This document shows, piece by piece, positions 8,738 through 17,805 of a DNA stretch of 32,327 bases. Position numbers and translations under genes: made by a program. Source of the stretch: Skermanella aerolata KACC 11604. Its GTDB lineage: Bacteria > Pseudomonadota > Alphaproteobacteria > Azospirillales > Azospirillaceae. Where the stretch lies: NCBI RefSeq assembly GCF_000936425.1, contig NZ_AVFK01000055.1, forward strand, positions 1 through 32,327. The letters are read 5' to 3'. The notes beneath the pieces are model-generated. The model made no database searches. It was not told where the DNA came from and saw only the letters and a program-made list of their open reading frames with translations. How positions within the stretch are numbered: position 1 is the first letter of the stretch; each line of letters begins with the position of its first letter.

Positions 8738-11700
8738 ATGGTCAACCTCGTCAAACACGACCTTCTGTTCATCCTGGACCAAATCAAAATTGCCGAGAAA
8801 CATGCGGGCGGCACGCCGCTGACAGAGCTGGTCGAAAGCCCGCTTCTGCCTTATGGCCTGCGCACGGTCGACGGCAGCTACAACAACTTGGTTGCGGGGC
8901 GCGAGGAGTGGGGCGCTGCCGACAACCCGTTCCCGCGCATCACAGATCCCTATTATCGGAACGAGACGGACGATAGCATCACGTTCGGTGCTGGCTCACC
9001 AGGCCAAGTTGTCTTTACGGATGGCAACTATGCCGAGATGGGCACGCCCCCTTCCCAATCGATGGGTCTTGGTGGCGGCACGGTCGTTGACGCTGACCCC
9101 CGCATCATTTCCAACCTCATCGTCGACCAGACCTTGGACAATCCAGCGGCTATCTACGCGGCCCTGCTCTATTCCGGGGTGACGGGCGCTGGGTTGATGG
9201 CGGGTGTAACCGAGATCAGGGCGGCCAAGGTTGCACTCGATAAGGCCCTCACCAATGCGGAGACCGCAACGGCACAGAGCGCGACCCTTCAGCAAGCGTT
9301 GACGAGCATCCAAACAGTATCGACTGCGGCTCAGACGGCCCTTAGCGCCGCACAGGCGCAGGCAACAAGCATGCAGGCAGCCTATCAGGCAGCGGACGCG
9401 GCTGTAACGCTCGCTCAGCAGGCGGCGACAGACGCTCAAGAGACCCTGAACAATCTCACCAAAACCGGCACCTCGGAGGAAATTCAAGCAGCGACCGACG
9501 CGCTGACCGCAGCCAACGCTGATCTGTCCGCAAAGCAGGCTCTGGCTGCAACGGCCCAGGGGAATCTGGATGCAGCCAACAGCGCCGTTACAAGCCTAAC
9601 GGCCGCCGCGGCACTCACCGCAAGTGCTCTTGCAGCCGCGATTGAAGCCAACACCAATGCGCAAACGGCTCTCACCGCCGCTGAGGCGGAAGTGGTTCTC
9701 AAGCTGCAGGCGGTTACGGATGCGGATACGGCTGTCACGCTCGCTCAGGAGGCGGTAACAAAAGCTGAAGAGATCCTGGACATTAGTAAGAAATCCGGCA
9801 CTGAGGAGGAAATTCAAGAAGCGACCAACGCGCTGACCGCAGCCAACGCTGATCTGTCCGCAAAGCAGGCTCTGGCTGCAACGGCCCAGGGGAATCTGGA
9901 TGTAGCCAACACCGCCGTTACAAGCCTGACGGCCGCCGCGGCACTCACCGCAAGTACTCTTGCGGCCGCGATTGAAGCCAACACCAATGCGCAGACGGCT
10001 CTCACCGCCGCTGAAGCGGATGTGGTTCTCAAACTGCAAGCGGATACGGATGCGGATGCGGCTGTCACTGTCGCTCAGCAAACAGTTGATACCGCCAAGA
10101 CAGCACTTGATGATGTCAGCCCCGGCACTCCGGAGGAAATCGCGGCGGCCAATGCAGAGCTTACTGCGGCTAAGACTGACTTGATCGCAAAGCTGGACTT
10201 TGCCGAGACAGCGCAGAAGTCTCTGAATACGGCCAATGCCACCGTCGCGACGTTGACGGCCAAGGCCGATGAAGCGGCTGATGATGTAGCTGCCGCCGCC
10301 GAAGCTCTCGCTGCGGCCCAAGACGCCAGCACGAATGCCAACAAGGCCGTCATCAACGCCAAGGGCGCGTTGGGCGATGTTCTGGTCGAACACGGCGTCG
10401 AGACCGAAGGCAGCAGCGTGGTGATCCCCAACGTGTCGCCCGACGAAGGCCTTTCCGCTCCGTACAACGGCTGGTTCACCCTCTTCGGTCAGTTCTTCGA
10501 TCACGGCCTCGACCTGGTGCAGAAAGGCAATAACGGCACGATCTACATTCCGCTGCAGCCGGACGATCCGTTATTCAACCCGGCAACGCCGCACACCAAT
10601 TTTATGGCGCTCACGCGCGCACCGACCAATGCGATCAACCTGACGACCCCGTGGGTCGACCAGAACCAGACCTACACATCCAGCGCCTCGCACCAGATGT
10701 TCCTGCGGGAGTACAAGTTCTCCGTCGATACCAATAAGGACGGAACTGCGGACGCGCGTCCCCTGGCGACCGGAAAGCTGCTCGAGGGCGACCGCGGTCT
10801 CGCCACCTGGGCCGATGTTAAAGAGCAGGCCAGGACAATCCTCGGTATCAACCTGACGGATGCCGATGTCACCAACGTCCCGCTGTTCGTCATGGACGAG
10901 TATGGCGAGTTCATCCGCGGCACCAACGGGCTGCCCCAGCTCGTGGTTTCGCTCGGAGCCGACAAAAAGTTCGGCGGCGGTGACGACGTCTTCCTCGAGG
11001 GCAATCTTGCAGCTCCGATTTCGACGGCTGGCGCGGTCCGCACGAATCATGCCTTCCTGGACGATATTGCCCATGCGGCGGTTCCTGTCGTTTCAGGTGG
11101 CCTACTCCGGGCGGACACCGACACTGCGGTGGGCTACAAGAATGCCGACGGTACCTCCGGCCCCGTTACCAGCCGGGGCACGCAGACGGCTTACGACAAT
11201 GAAATGCTCGACGCGCACTACATCACCGGCGATGGGCGCGGCAACGAGAATATCGGTCTCTCGGCGGTCCACCACATCTTCCATTCCGAGCACAACCACA
11301 CCGTCGAGCAGGTGAAGACGCGGGCTCTCGAGTCGGGCGATCTTGCCTTCCTCAACGAGTGGCTGCTCAATGATGTGACCACTTTTCCGACCACGTCGGA
11401 GGCAATCAGCGCCCTTGATTGGGACGGCGAGCGTCTGTTCCAGGCGGCGCGCTTCACGACGGAGATGCAGTATCAGCACCTTGTGTTCGAGGAGTTCGCC
11501 CGCAAGATCCAGCCGGACGTTGACATCTTCGTTTTCAACCCCTCGGTCGACATCAACCCGGCGATCTTCGCGGAATTCGCTCATGTTGTTTACCGGTTCG
11601 GCCACTCCATGCTGCGGGAGCAGGTCGCCAGCACGAATGCCGACGGCAGCAATGGCAGCCTGAACCTGTTCGATGCCTTCCTGAACCCGCTGGCGTTCGG

Positions 11701-14700
11701 TTCCAGCACGATCGACCACGACGTGGCGGCCGGCGCCATCGTTCGCGGCATGACCAGCCAGGTCGGCAACGAGATCGACGAGTTCGTCACCGATGTGCTG
11801 CGTAACCAGCTGCTCGGCATCCCACTCGATCTGGCGGCCCTCAATATCGCTCGTGGTCGCGACACCGGCATTCCGTCGCTCAACGAGGCGCGGCGGCAGT
11901 TCAAGGAGGCGGCGAATGGCGACTCGCAGCTCGATGCCTACACGAGCTGGACCGACTTCGCGCTCAACCTGAAAAATCCCGCCTCCATCGTGAACTTCAT
12001 CGCGGCTTACGGCACCCACGGTACGATCACTCAGGCGGCGACGACTGAGGCCAAGCGCGATGCCGCCTGGAAGATCGTGTTCGGCGGTGAGGGGGCTCCG
12101 ACCGACCGGCAGGACTTCCTTAACGCGACCGGGATTTATGCCGGTGGAAAGCTTGGCGGCCTTGAGGACATCGACCTCTGGGTTGGCGGCATGGCCGAGA
12201 AAAAGATGGCCTTCGGCGGCATGCTGGGCTCGACCTTCTCGTTCATCTTCGAGCTCCAGCTCGAGAACCTTCAGAATGCGGACCGGTTCTACTATCTGTC
12301 CCGCGTTCAGGGTCTCAACCTGCTCAATGAGCTGGAGAACAACTCCTTCGCCAAGATGGTTCTGAACAACACCGATCTGGGCGAAACGGGTTATGCTCTT
12401 CCCGGCGACATCTTCTCGGTGCCGGACCATGTCCTGTACATGGACCGGGCCATGGGAACGAAGTTCGGCTATGCCGATCCTGTGCAGGAAGACGCGTGGC
12501 TTCAGGCGGTCTCCCCCATGATCGAGCGCAGGGACGCCAACGGCGACGGAATCGACGAATACATCCGCGTCAACACGAACGACCACGTTCTCATCCAGGG
12601 CACCAACGGCAACGATACGATCATCGCTGGCGGTGGCGATGACTCGGTGTGGGGACGGGACGGCAATGATCGCATCGAGGCCGGCTATGGCGTCGACAAG
12701 ATCCATGGCGGCAAGGGCGACGACATCATCACCAATTCCGGCACGGATATTGGCGAGGTCGACATGTTCCACGGTGAGGAGGGCAACGACGTCATCCACG
12801 CCGGCTCGGGCCTGGCACTGGTCTTCGGCAACGAAGGCAGCGACTTCATCATCACCGGACCGGACGGAAAGGAAGCCTTCGGCGGCACTGGGAATGACTT
12901 CATTCTCGGTGGCGAGGGCAGCGACTTCCTGCTCGGCAACGAGGGCGACGACTGGATCGAGGCCGGCAACGGTTTTGACACCACGGCAGGCGACAACTCG
13001 GAGCTGATGTTCAACTCGTCCATCATCGGCCACGACGTCATGTTCGCCGGCCAGAACGAACACGATTTCGACGCCGAATCCGGTGACGACATCATGGTTC
13101 AGGGCGAAAGCGTCATGCGCAGCGAGGGCATGTGGGGCTTCGACTGGGCGATCCACAAAGGGAACACGGAAGAAGCGGATTCGGACCTCACTAAGCCGAT
13201 CTTCACAACAGACGCGGCGGACATCCTCCGCGATCGTTTCGATGCCGTGGAGGCCCTTTCCGGCTGGGATAAGAACGACCTTTTGAAGGGCGACAACCGG
13301 GGTGAGCCCGATCCCAACGCAGAGCCGGAGGTCGGAGAGAACCCCAATCTCGCCGCGGCCGAAAATACGATGGTCAAGCACGAACTGAGCCAGGCCGGCG
13401 TCGACCGGATTACGGGACTGCGCGAGTTGTTGGGCACCTGGGCCTCGGCTCCCGGGACCGGTGACCGTGAAGGTCAGATTGCCTTCGATGATGGTAATAT
13501 CCTCCTCGGCGGCGGCGGCAGCGACATGATCGAGGGACGGGGAGGCAACGATCTCATCGACGGCGACCGCTGGCTCAACGTCCGTATCGGCATCGAGCAC
13601 AAAGGCGTCACCTACAGCGCCGACAGCATGGCGGGCCAGGTCTACCTTCAGAGCGATGTTGTGCAGGGAGTGGTCAAGCCCGGTGCCGACGCGCAGTTTG
13701 GCGGCAAGACCCTCAACGCGCTGATGCTTGACAGAGACCTCAATCCAGGCCAGCTCTCGATCGTTCGCGAGATCGTCCGGGACAATGGAATTGGGGATAC
13801 CGACACGGCCGTTTACTGGGACGTGCGTGCCAACTACACCATCACCACTAGCTCCGACGGCGCAATCCTCGTCAGCCACACGGGCTTCGATCCGGCCAAT
13901 GTCCCGGCCGGAGTCGATGCACGGGTCTCCGACGGGGTGGACAAGCTGCGGAACATCGAGCGCCTGAGCTTCGCCGACGGCGTCGTCAACCTGACCCCCC
14001 CAGACCTCAAGCTCAATGCCTTTGACCCGGGCGGGACAGTCGCCGACAACTTCAACAATCTCACTGCCCCCTACAGCAACAACTCCGGCACCAGGGCATG
14101 GGGCGGGAGCTGGGTCGAAACCGGCGATGACAACAACGCGACGGCTGCCACCGGTCAGATCCGGATTACAGCCGGGACACTCCAGTTCGATCAAGGTGAC
14201 GGCGCCAGTATTCAGCGCAGCGTCAATCTTGCCGATGGCGTCTCGGCACGCCTGAGCTACTCGGCTAATCCCGACCAGCTCGACGCTGGCGAAGCCGTGA
14301 GAGTGTTCTTCTCCGCGGATGGGGTCACCTTCACGCTGCTGGACACCATCACGGGCAATGGCGCTACGGTAAACCGCACCTTCGACCTGACCGGCCCGTT
14401 CACCGCCAATGCCGCTATCCGCTTCGAAGCTACGGCCATCAGCCTCGCCAACGAGTTCGTGACCATCGACAATCTCGCACTTGACGTGACGGTGCCGGCA
14501 GCTTCGCCGTCGGTGGATTACGAGACGACCTACACGGAAGACGGAGCCGCGGTTACGATCGCGTCCCTGCCGAGCATCGTAGACGACTCAGCTCAGATGG
14601 CCTCGGCCAGGATCGTCGTGACCAATACTCAGCCAGGAGACGACCTCGATATCGGTAGTCTGACCGGAACCGGGATCACTGCCAACATCGCCTTGGTGGG

Positions 14701-17230
14701 AGGCCAAATCGTCCTGACCCTGACCGGTGAGGCGTCCCTGAGTGTGTATCAGCGAGTGATCCAGTCGATCACCTTTGACAACACGTCCCAGAACCCGAGC
14801 ACGGTAGATCGGATCATCGAAGTCACGGTGAACGACGGCCTCATGGACAGTAACGTAGCGACCACCACGGTCAACGTGATTGCGGTCAACGATGCCCCAA
14901 GCCCTGGGGCTGACAGGATCGTGACGAACTTCGTCAATAACCAGGCGTTCACACTGCCGGACTGGGTGTTCCTCAACAACGACAGCGATGTGGACAGCAC
15001 TCCGCTTGTGATCTCAGGTGTCAGCGCGGCGACCAATCTGACGGTCACCCGCTCCGATGGATCGATCACTATCACGGACATCGGACTCACGAACGGCGGC
15101 TCGTTCACCTATACCGTGGGCGATGGTCAGACGACCAGGACCGGAAATGTCAATGTCGTGCGGGATCCGACTGCTCCGATCAGCGGCGGAAACGGCAGCG
15201 ACATCCTGGTCGGAAACGACGCAAACAGCGCCTTGGAAGGTGGTCTCGGCGACGATCTGATTTTCGCCGGGGGCGGCAACGACACTGTCAACTGGGGCGC
15301 AAGATCCTTCGGCGGCATCTTCGATATATCGAATGACGGCCGTGACTTCGTTGACGGTGGCGCTGGTACGGACGACCGGTTCATAGTGAATGGCAGCGGC
15401 ACTGCGGAAGCCTTTGTGGTGTATTCTCGGACAGCGGCTGCCGCCTCGGGCATCAATGGTCTGAAGACCGACACGGAGATCGTCATCACCCGCAACGGTT
15501 CTGTGATCGCGGAACTCGATAACATCGAGGAAATCACGATCAACACCGGGGCAGGGAACGACACCGTTACGGCCGTGGGAGACTTCAATCCGACGAGCCT
15601 GAACTTCAACACCATCACGATTAACAGCGACGAAGGCGATAACACGGTTGACATCACGTCGCTGCAGTCGGCGCACCGGATCCTGTTCCGCTCCAACGGT
15701 GGCAACGACACCATTATCGGCACTCTGCGCCCGCAGGACGTGATCGAGCTTCCGGCAGGCGTGGCCCCGACGGACTATGAGATCACGACCGACGAGAGCG
15801 GCGTGACCACGATGTCCGGGGGCAGCCACAGCATCCGCTTCACCTGCGAAAACGGACTGCCGCAGTTCGGATTGGGTGACGGCACTGGAACTCCGGGCAC
15901 TGACACCGGAACGCCGGGCACTGGCACCGGAACGCCGGGCACTGGCACCGGAACGCCGGGTACTGGCACTGGAACTCCGGGCACTGGCACCGGAACGCCG
16001 GGCACTGACACCGGAACGCCGGGTACTGGCACCGGAACTCCGGGTACTGGCACCGGAACTCCGGGCACTGGCACCGAAACGCCGGGCACTGGCACCGAAA
16101 CGCCGGGTACTGGCACCGGAACGCCGGGCACTGGCACCGGAACTCCGGGTACTGGAACGCCAGGTACCGGAACTCCGGGTACTGGAACGCCAGGCACTGG
16201 AACTCCGGGTACTGGAACGCCGGGCACTGGGACGCCGGGTACTGATACGCCAGTTGCGAGTGTGATATCCGGCACTGCAGGCAACGATGTCATCACCGGC
16301 ACCGCCAAAAACGATGTTATCTTCGGCGGTAAAGGTAACGACGTCATCGACGGCGGCAGTGGCACCGACACGGTGCTGCTGGTCGGCCGGGATCTTGCCG
16401 ACTACTCGATCCGCTTCGAGAATGGCAATGCGGTCTTCAGCCACAAGAATGGTGGTTCGGACGGCGTCGACACCATCGCGAATGTGGAGATGATCCGCTT
16501 CACCGGTCCTGACCTGCGAGCGGACGCAACACTGGAGCGGCTGTATGACACGATCCTGAATCGTGGTGCCGACCCGGCCGGCAAGAGCGAGTGGCTGAAG
16601 GCTCATGCGAACGGCATGTCAATGCACGACATGGCGGAGGCCCTGATCGGCTCCGCCGAGGCTGGTTTGCTCCATGGCGACATGAGCAACGAGGCATATG
16701 TCGGTATGCTCTACCAGAGCGCCCTGAACCGCCCTGCCGACCAGGGAGGTCTGCTTGGCTGGACCAGTGCACTGGACAGCGGCTCGATGGATCGTGCCGA
16801 CGTGCTACTGAGCTTTGCCAACTCGGCCGAAAAGCTGTCTTCAACCGTGATCGAGTTCGACTTCAACCAGAGTGAGGCGGCGACGCTGGTCCGCTTGTAT
16901 GACACAGTGTTCGAGCGCAGCCCCGATCAGGGGGGCATCAATCACTGGCTGACGGCGAACGAGAACGGCATGTCGATGCATGACATCGCTCTCGGTTTCA
17001 TCGGCTCCACGGAAGCTCAGCTGTTCAGGGGTGACATGAGCGACGAGAAGTATGTCGACATGCTCTACCAGAGCGCCCTTGGCCGGAGCGCTGAAACGGC
17101 TGAGCAGACCCACTGGGTCAACCATCTGCAGAACGGCGGCGACCGGGCCGATGCACTGCTGAGCTTCGCCAACTCGGCAGAAAAGATGGCTCTGATGGGT
17201 ATCGTGAGCACTTCCATCGACACACTCTGA
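8738..17230 (+). CDS. Giant RTX animal-type haem peroxidase (MopA-like)
   Basis: 2830 aa, no Sec signal peptide. In order: peroxidase-associated N-terminus (1-150); Ala-rich coiled-coil repeats (about 160-545); animal haem peroxidase domain (about 550-1230); RTX calcium-binding repeats (about 1286-1418, a GGGGSD cluster near 1590, and about 2146-2188); a lectin-like beta domain (about 1765-1920); cadherin-like repeats (about 1922-2140, VNDAP motif); a T/G/P linker (2385-2503); final RTX repeats (about 2510-2548); four DUF4214 units (about 2598-2822). Aligned with myeloperoxidase, distal His is H589 (GQFFDHGLD), catalytic Arg is R834 and the haem-ester Glu is E837 (GRGNEN), and proximal His is H956 (YRFGHS). 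The Met that forms the sulfonium link in myeloperoxidase is Asn838, and the Asp after the distal His is Gly590. Known relatives are secreted by type I systems, and some (MopA) oxidise Mn(II); the substrate here is inferred only. The ATG at 8738 has a weak ribosome site. Confidence 0.92.
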   Translation: MVNLVKHDLLFILDQIKIAEKHAGGTPLTELVESPLLPYGLRTVDGSYNNLVAGREEWGAADNPFPRITDPYYRNETDDSITFGAGSPGQVVFTDGNYAEMGTPPSQSMGLGGGTVVDADPRIISNLIVDQTLDNPAAIYAALLYSGVTGAGLMAGVTEIRAAKVALDKALTNAETATAQSATLQQALTSIQTVSTAAQTALSAAQAQATSMQAAYQAADAAVTLAQQAATDAQETLNNLTKTGTSEEIQAATDALTAANADLSAKQALAATAQGNLDAANSAVTSLTAAAALTASALAAAIEANTNAQTALTAAEAEVVLKLQAVTDADTAVTLAQEAVTKAEEILDISKKSGTEEEIQEATNALTAANADLSAKQALAATAQGNLDVANTAVTSLTAAAALTASTLAAAIEANTNAQTALTAAEADVVLKLQADTDADAAVTVAQQTVDTAKTALDDVSPGTPEEIAAANAELTAAKTDLIAKLDFAETAQKSLNTANATVATLTAKADEAADDVAAAAEALAAAQDASTNANKAVINAKGALGDVLVEHGVETEGSSVVIPNVSPDEGLSAPYNGWFTLFGQFFDHGLDLVQKGNNGTIYIPLQPDDPLFNPATPHTNFMALTRAPTNAINLTTPWVDQNQTYTSSASHQMFLREYKFSVDTNKDGTADARPLATGKLLEGDRGLATWADVKEQARTILGINLTDADVTNVPLFVMDEYGEFIRGTNGLPQLVVSLGADKKFGGGDDVFLEGNLAAPISTAGAVRTNHAFLDDIAHAAVPVVSGGLLRADTDTAVGYKNADGTSGPVTSRGTQTAYDNEMLDAHYITGDGRGNENIGLSAVHHIFHSEHNHTVEQVKTRALESGDLAFLNEWLLNDVTTFPTTSEAISALDWDGERLFQAARFTTEMQYQHLVFEEFARKIQPDVDIFVFNPSVDINPAIFAEFAHVVYRFGHSMLREQVASTNADGSNGSLNLFDAFLNPLAFGSSTIDHDVAAGAIVRGMTSQVGNEIDEFVTDVLRNQLLGIPLDLAALNIARGRDTGIPSLNEARRQFKEAANGDSQLDAYTSWTDFALNLKNPASIVNFIAAYGTHGTITQAATTEAKRDAAWKIVFGGEGAPTDRQDFLNATGIYAGGKLGGLEDIDLWVGGMAEKKMAFGGMLGSTFSFIFELQLENLQNADRFYYLSRVQGLNLLNELENNSFAKMVLNNTDLGETGYALPGDIFSVPDHVLYMDRAMGTKFGYADPVQEDAWLQAVSPMIERRDANGDGIDEYIRVNTNDHVLIQGTNGNDTIIAGGGDDSVWGRDGNDRIEAGYGVDKIHGGKGDDIITNSGTDIGEVDMFHGEEGNDVIHAGSGLALVFGNEGSDFIITGPDGKEAFGGTGNDFILGGEGSDFLLGNEGDDWIEAGNGFDTTAGDNSELMFNSSIIGHDVMFAGQNEHDFDAESGDDIMVQGESVMRSEGMWGFDWAIHKGNTEEADSDLTKPIFTTDAADILRDRFDAVEALSGWDKNDLLKGDNRGEPDPNAEPEVGENPNLAAAENTMVKHELSQAGVDRITGLRELLGTWASAPGTGDREGQIAFDDGNILLGGGGSDMIEGRGGNDLIDGDRWLNVRIGIEHKGVTYSADSMAGQVYLQSDVVQGVVKPGADAQFGGKTLNALMLDRDLNPGQLSIVREIVRDNGIGDTDTAVYWDVRANYTITTSSDGAILVSHTGFDPANVPAGVDARVSDGVDKLRNIERLSFADGVVNLTPPDLKLNAFDPGGTVADNFNNLTAPYSNNSGTRAWGGSWVETGDDNNATAATGQIRITAGTLQFDQGDGASIQRSVNLADGVSARLSYSANPDQLDAGEAVRVFFSADGVTFTLLDTITGNGATVNRTFDLTGPFTANAAIRFEATAISLANEFVTIDNLALDVTVPAASPSVDYETTYTEDGAAVTIASLPSIVDDSAQMASARIVVTNTQPGDDLDIGSLTGTGITANIALVGGQIVLTLTGEASLSVYQRVIQSITFDNTSQNPSTVDRIIEVTVNDGLMDSNVATTTVNVIAVNDAPSPGADRIVTNFVNNQAFTLPDWVFLNNDSDVDSTPLVISGVSAATNLTVTRSDGSITITDIGLTNGGSFTYTVGDGQTTRTGNVNVVRDPTAPISGGNGSDILVGNDANSALEGGLGDDLIFAGGGNDTVNWGARSFGGIFDISNDGRDFVDGGAGTDDRFIVNGSGTAEAFVVYSRTAAAASGINGLKTDTEIVITRNGSVIAELDNIEEITINTGAGNDTVTAVGDFNPTSLNFNTITINSDEGDNTVDITSLQSAHRILFRSNGGNDTIIGTLRPQDVIELPAGVAPTDYEITTDESGVTTMSGGSHSIRFTCENGLPQFGLGDGTGTPGTDTGTPGTGTGTPGTGTGTPGTGTGTPGTGTGTPGTDTGTPGTGTGTPGTGTGTPGTGTETPGTGTETPGTGTGTPGTGTGTPGTGTPGTGTPGTGTPGTGTPGTGTPGTGTPGTDTPVASVISGTAGNDVITGTAKNDVIFGGKGNDVIDGGSGTDTVLLVGRDLADYSIRFENGNAVFSHKNGGSDGVDTIANVEMIRFTGPDLRADATLERLYDTILNRGADPAGKSEWLKAHANGMSMHDMAEALIGSAEAGLLHGDMSNEAYVGMLYQSALNRPADQGGLLGWTSALDSGSMDRADVLLSFANSAEKLSSTVIEFDFNQSEAATLVRLYDTVFERSPDQGGINHWLTANENGMSMHDIALGFIGSTEAQLFRGDMSDEKYVDMLYQSALGRSAETAEQTHWVNHLQNGGDRADALLSFANSAEKMALMGIVSTSIDTL
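9350..10340 (+). repeat. Tandem ~110-aa coiled-coil repeats within the peroxidase gene
   Basis: Units are aligned on the EEI codons: Ile codons at 9482, 9812 and 10139, giving spacings of 330 and 327 nt. The first two units are nearly identical at DNA level for long stretches (for example the ANADLSAKQALAATAQGNLD codons), so that duplication is recent; the third has diverged. The encoded sequence is Ala/Thr/Leu/Glu-rich with heptad-like spacing and Pro-free except at unit joints, as expected for long alpha-helical coiled coils. Confidence 0.85.
15890..16246 (+). repeat. Minisatellite coding a TPGTGTG / TPGTG linker
   Basis: Twelve 21-nt units code 7-residue repeats (TPGTGTG, with D and E variants), followed by seven 15-nt units coding TPGTG. 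This is 357 nt and 119 residues, all in frame. It forms a flexible Thr-rich linker between the main body and the C-terminal RTX/DUF4214 end. The abrupt switch of period from 21 to 15 nt indicates slippage on two nested unit lengths. Confidence 0.95.
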
Positions 17231-17251
17231 GCAACTCTGACAGTAAAATTC

Positions 17252-17283
17252 CCGTGGCCGCAGCAGCATTGCTGCGGCCACGG
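17252..17283 (+). terminator. Strong hairpin after the peroxidase gene
   Basis: A perfect 14-bp stem (CCGTGGCCGCAGCA / TGCTGCGGCCACGG) with the 4-nt loop GCAT, 21 nt past the stop codon. There is no T-tract directly after it. Confidence 0.75.
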
Positions 17284-17312
17284 ATTGTCCGGTCACGAAC
17301 TTTGATAAGATC

Positions 17313-17366
17313 AACGTCCTCCCGTTCCGGGCACGGCAGTGCCCTATAACGGCGAGGACGTTTTTT
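17313..17366 (+). terminator. Multi-stem intrinsic terminator or small structured RNA
   Basis: Nested stems AACGTCCTC/GAGGACGTT (17313-17321 with 17354-17362), CCGTT/AACGG (17322-17326 with 17348-17352) and GGGCA/TGCCC (17329-17333 with 17340-17344), with a T-run at 17361-17366. The layout is that of a rho-independent terminator on the plus strand with an unusually long, branched-free stem. An outer pair GATCAACG (17309-17316) / CGTTGATC (17372-17379) could compete with it. Confidence 0.65.
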
Positions 17367-17805
17367 ATGTCCGTTGATCCTGCCGGTCCGTGGAGAGATC
17401 GGTATCCGGCTCCCGGCGGCCTGTGTAGTGGAACGATCGCCATCCACCGGGAACGGGTGAGCGGGCATGGACAGGCAAGCAAGATCCTAGGGTCGGCTTA
17501 AGCCCACTCGGCCGCTTCTGACGGTTTACGGGATCGAAGAACAGCAACCTCAACAAAAAACCATGCCAAATCAATAAGGTGTAGAAGAATATACTTTCTT
17601 AACGCTCCTTTCCTCAGCGTCGGGATCGCTGCCATGGCGCTACAAGCACGAGCAGTCTTGATGCGGAGTTGCTAGTTCAGGCCGTCTGAAATGAACAACC
17701 CACCTTGTCACAGCTTTCGGTAGCGTCCTGGGGCTTTCGGCGGGTGTTGTTAAGCTTGGTTCCAGGGGTGCTATGATGACCGATTGCGGTGCTGCGGAGG
17801 GAGCC
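17367..17805. other. Intergenic region, no gene seen
   Basis: No convincing gene or RNA between the terminators and the IS630-family transposase start. The left end of the IS630-like element should lie here (perhaps near 17680-17700), but I could not match an inverted repeat to the downstream side. Confidence 0.5.

Noticed and set aside
11102-14194. Long open frame (about 1030 codons) on the minus strand
   Set aside because: It lies antisense to the peroxidase/RTX gene, whose plus-strand domains are unmistakable. Its translation has no recognisable domain, and the length is explained by GC-rich codon bias.
15014-16606. Minus-strand frame with Ser/Arg/Ala repeats, and another with VPVPGV repeats at 15775-16371
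   Set aside because: These are antisense readings of the T/G/P minisatellite; repeats of 21 and 15 nt keep several frames open. They are not collagen- or elastin-like genes.
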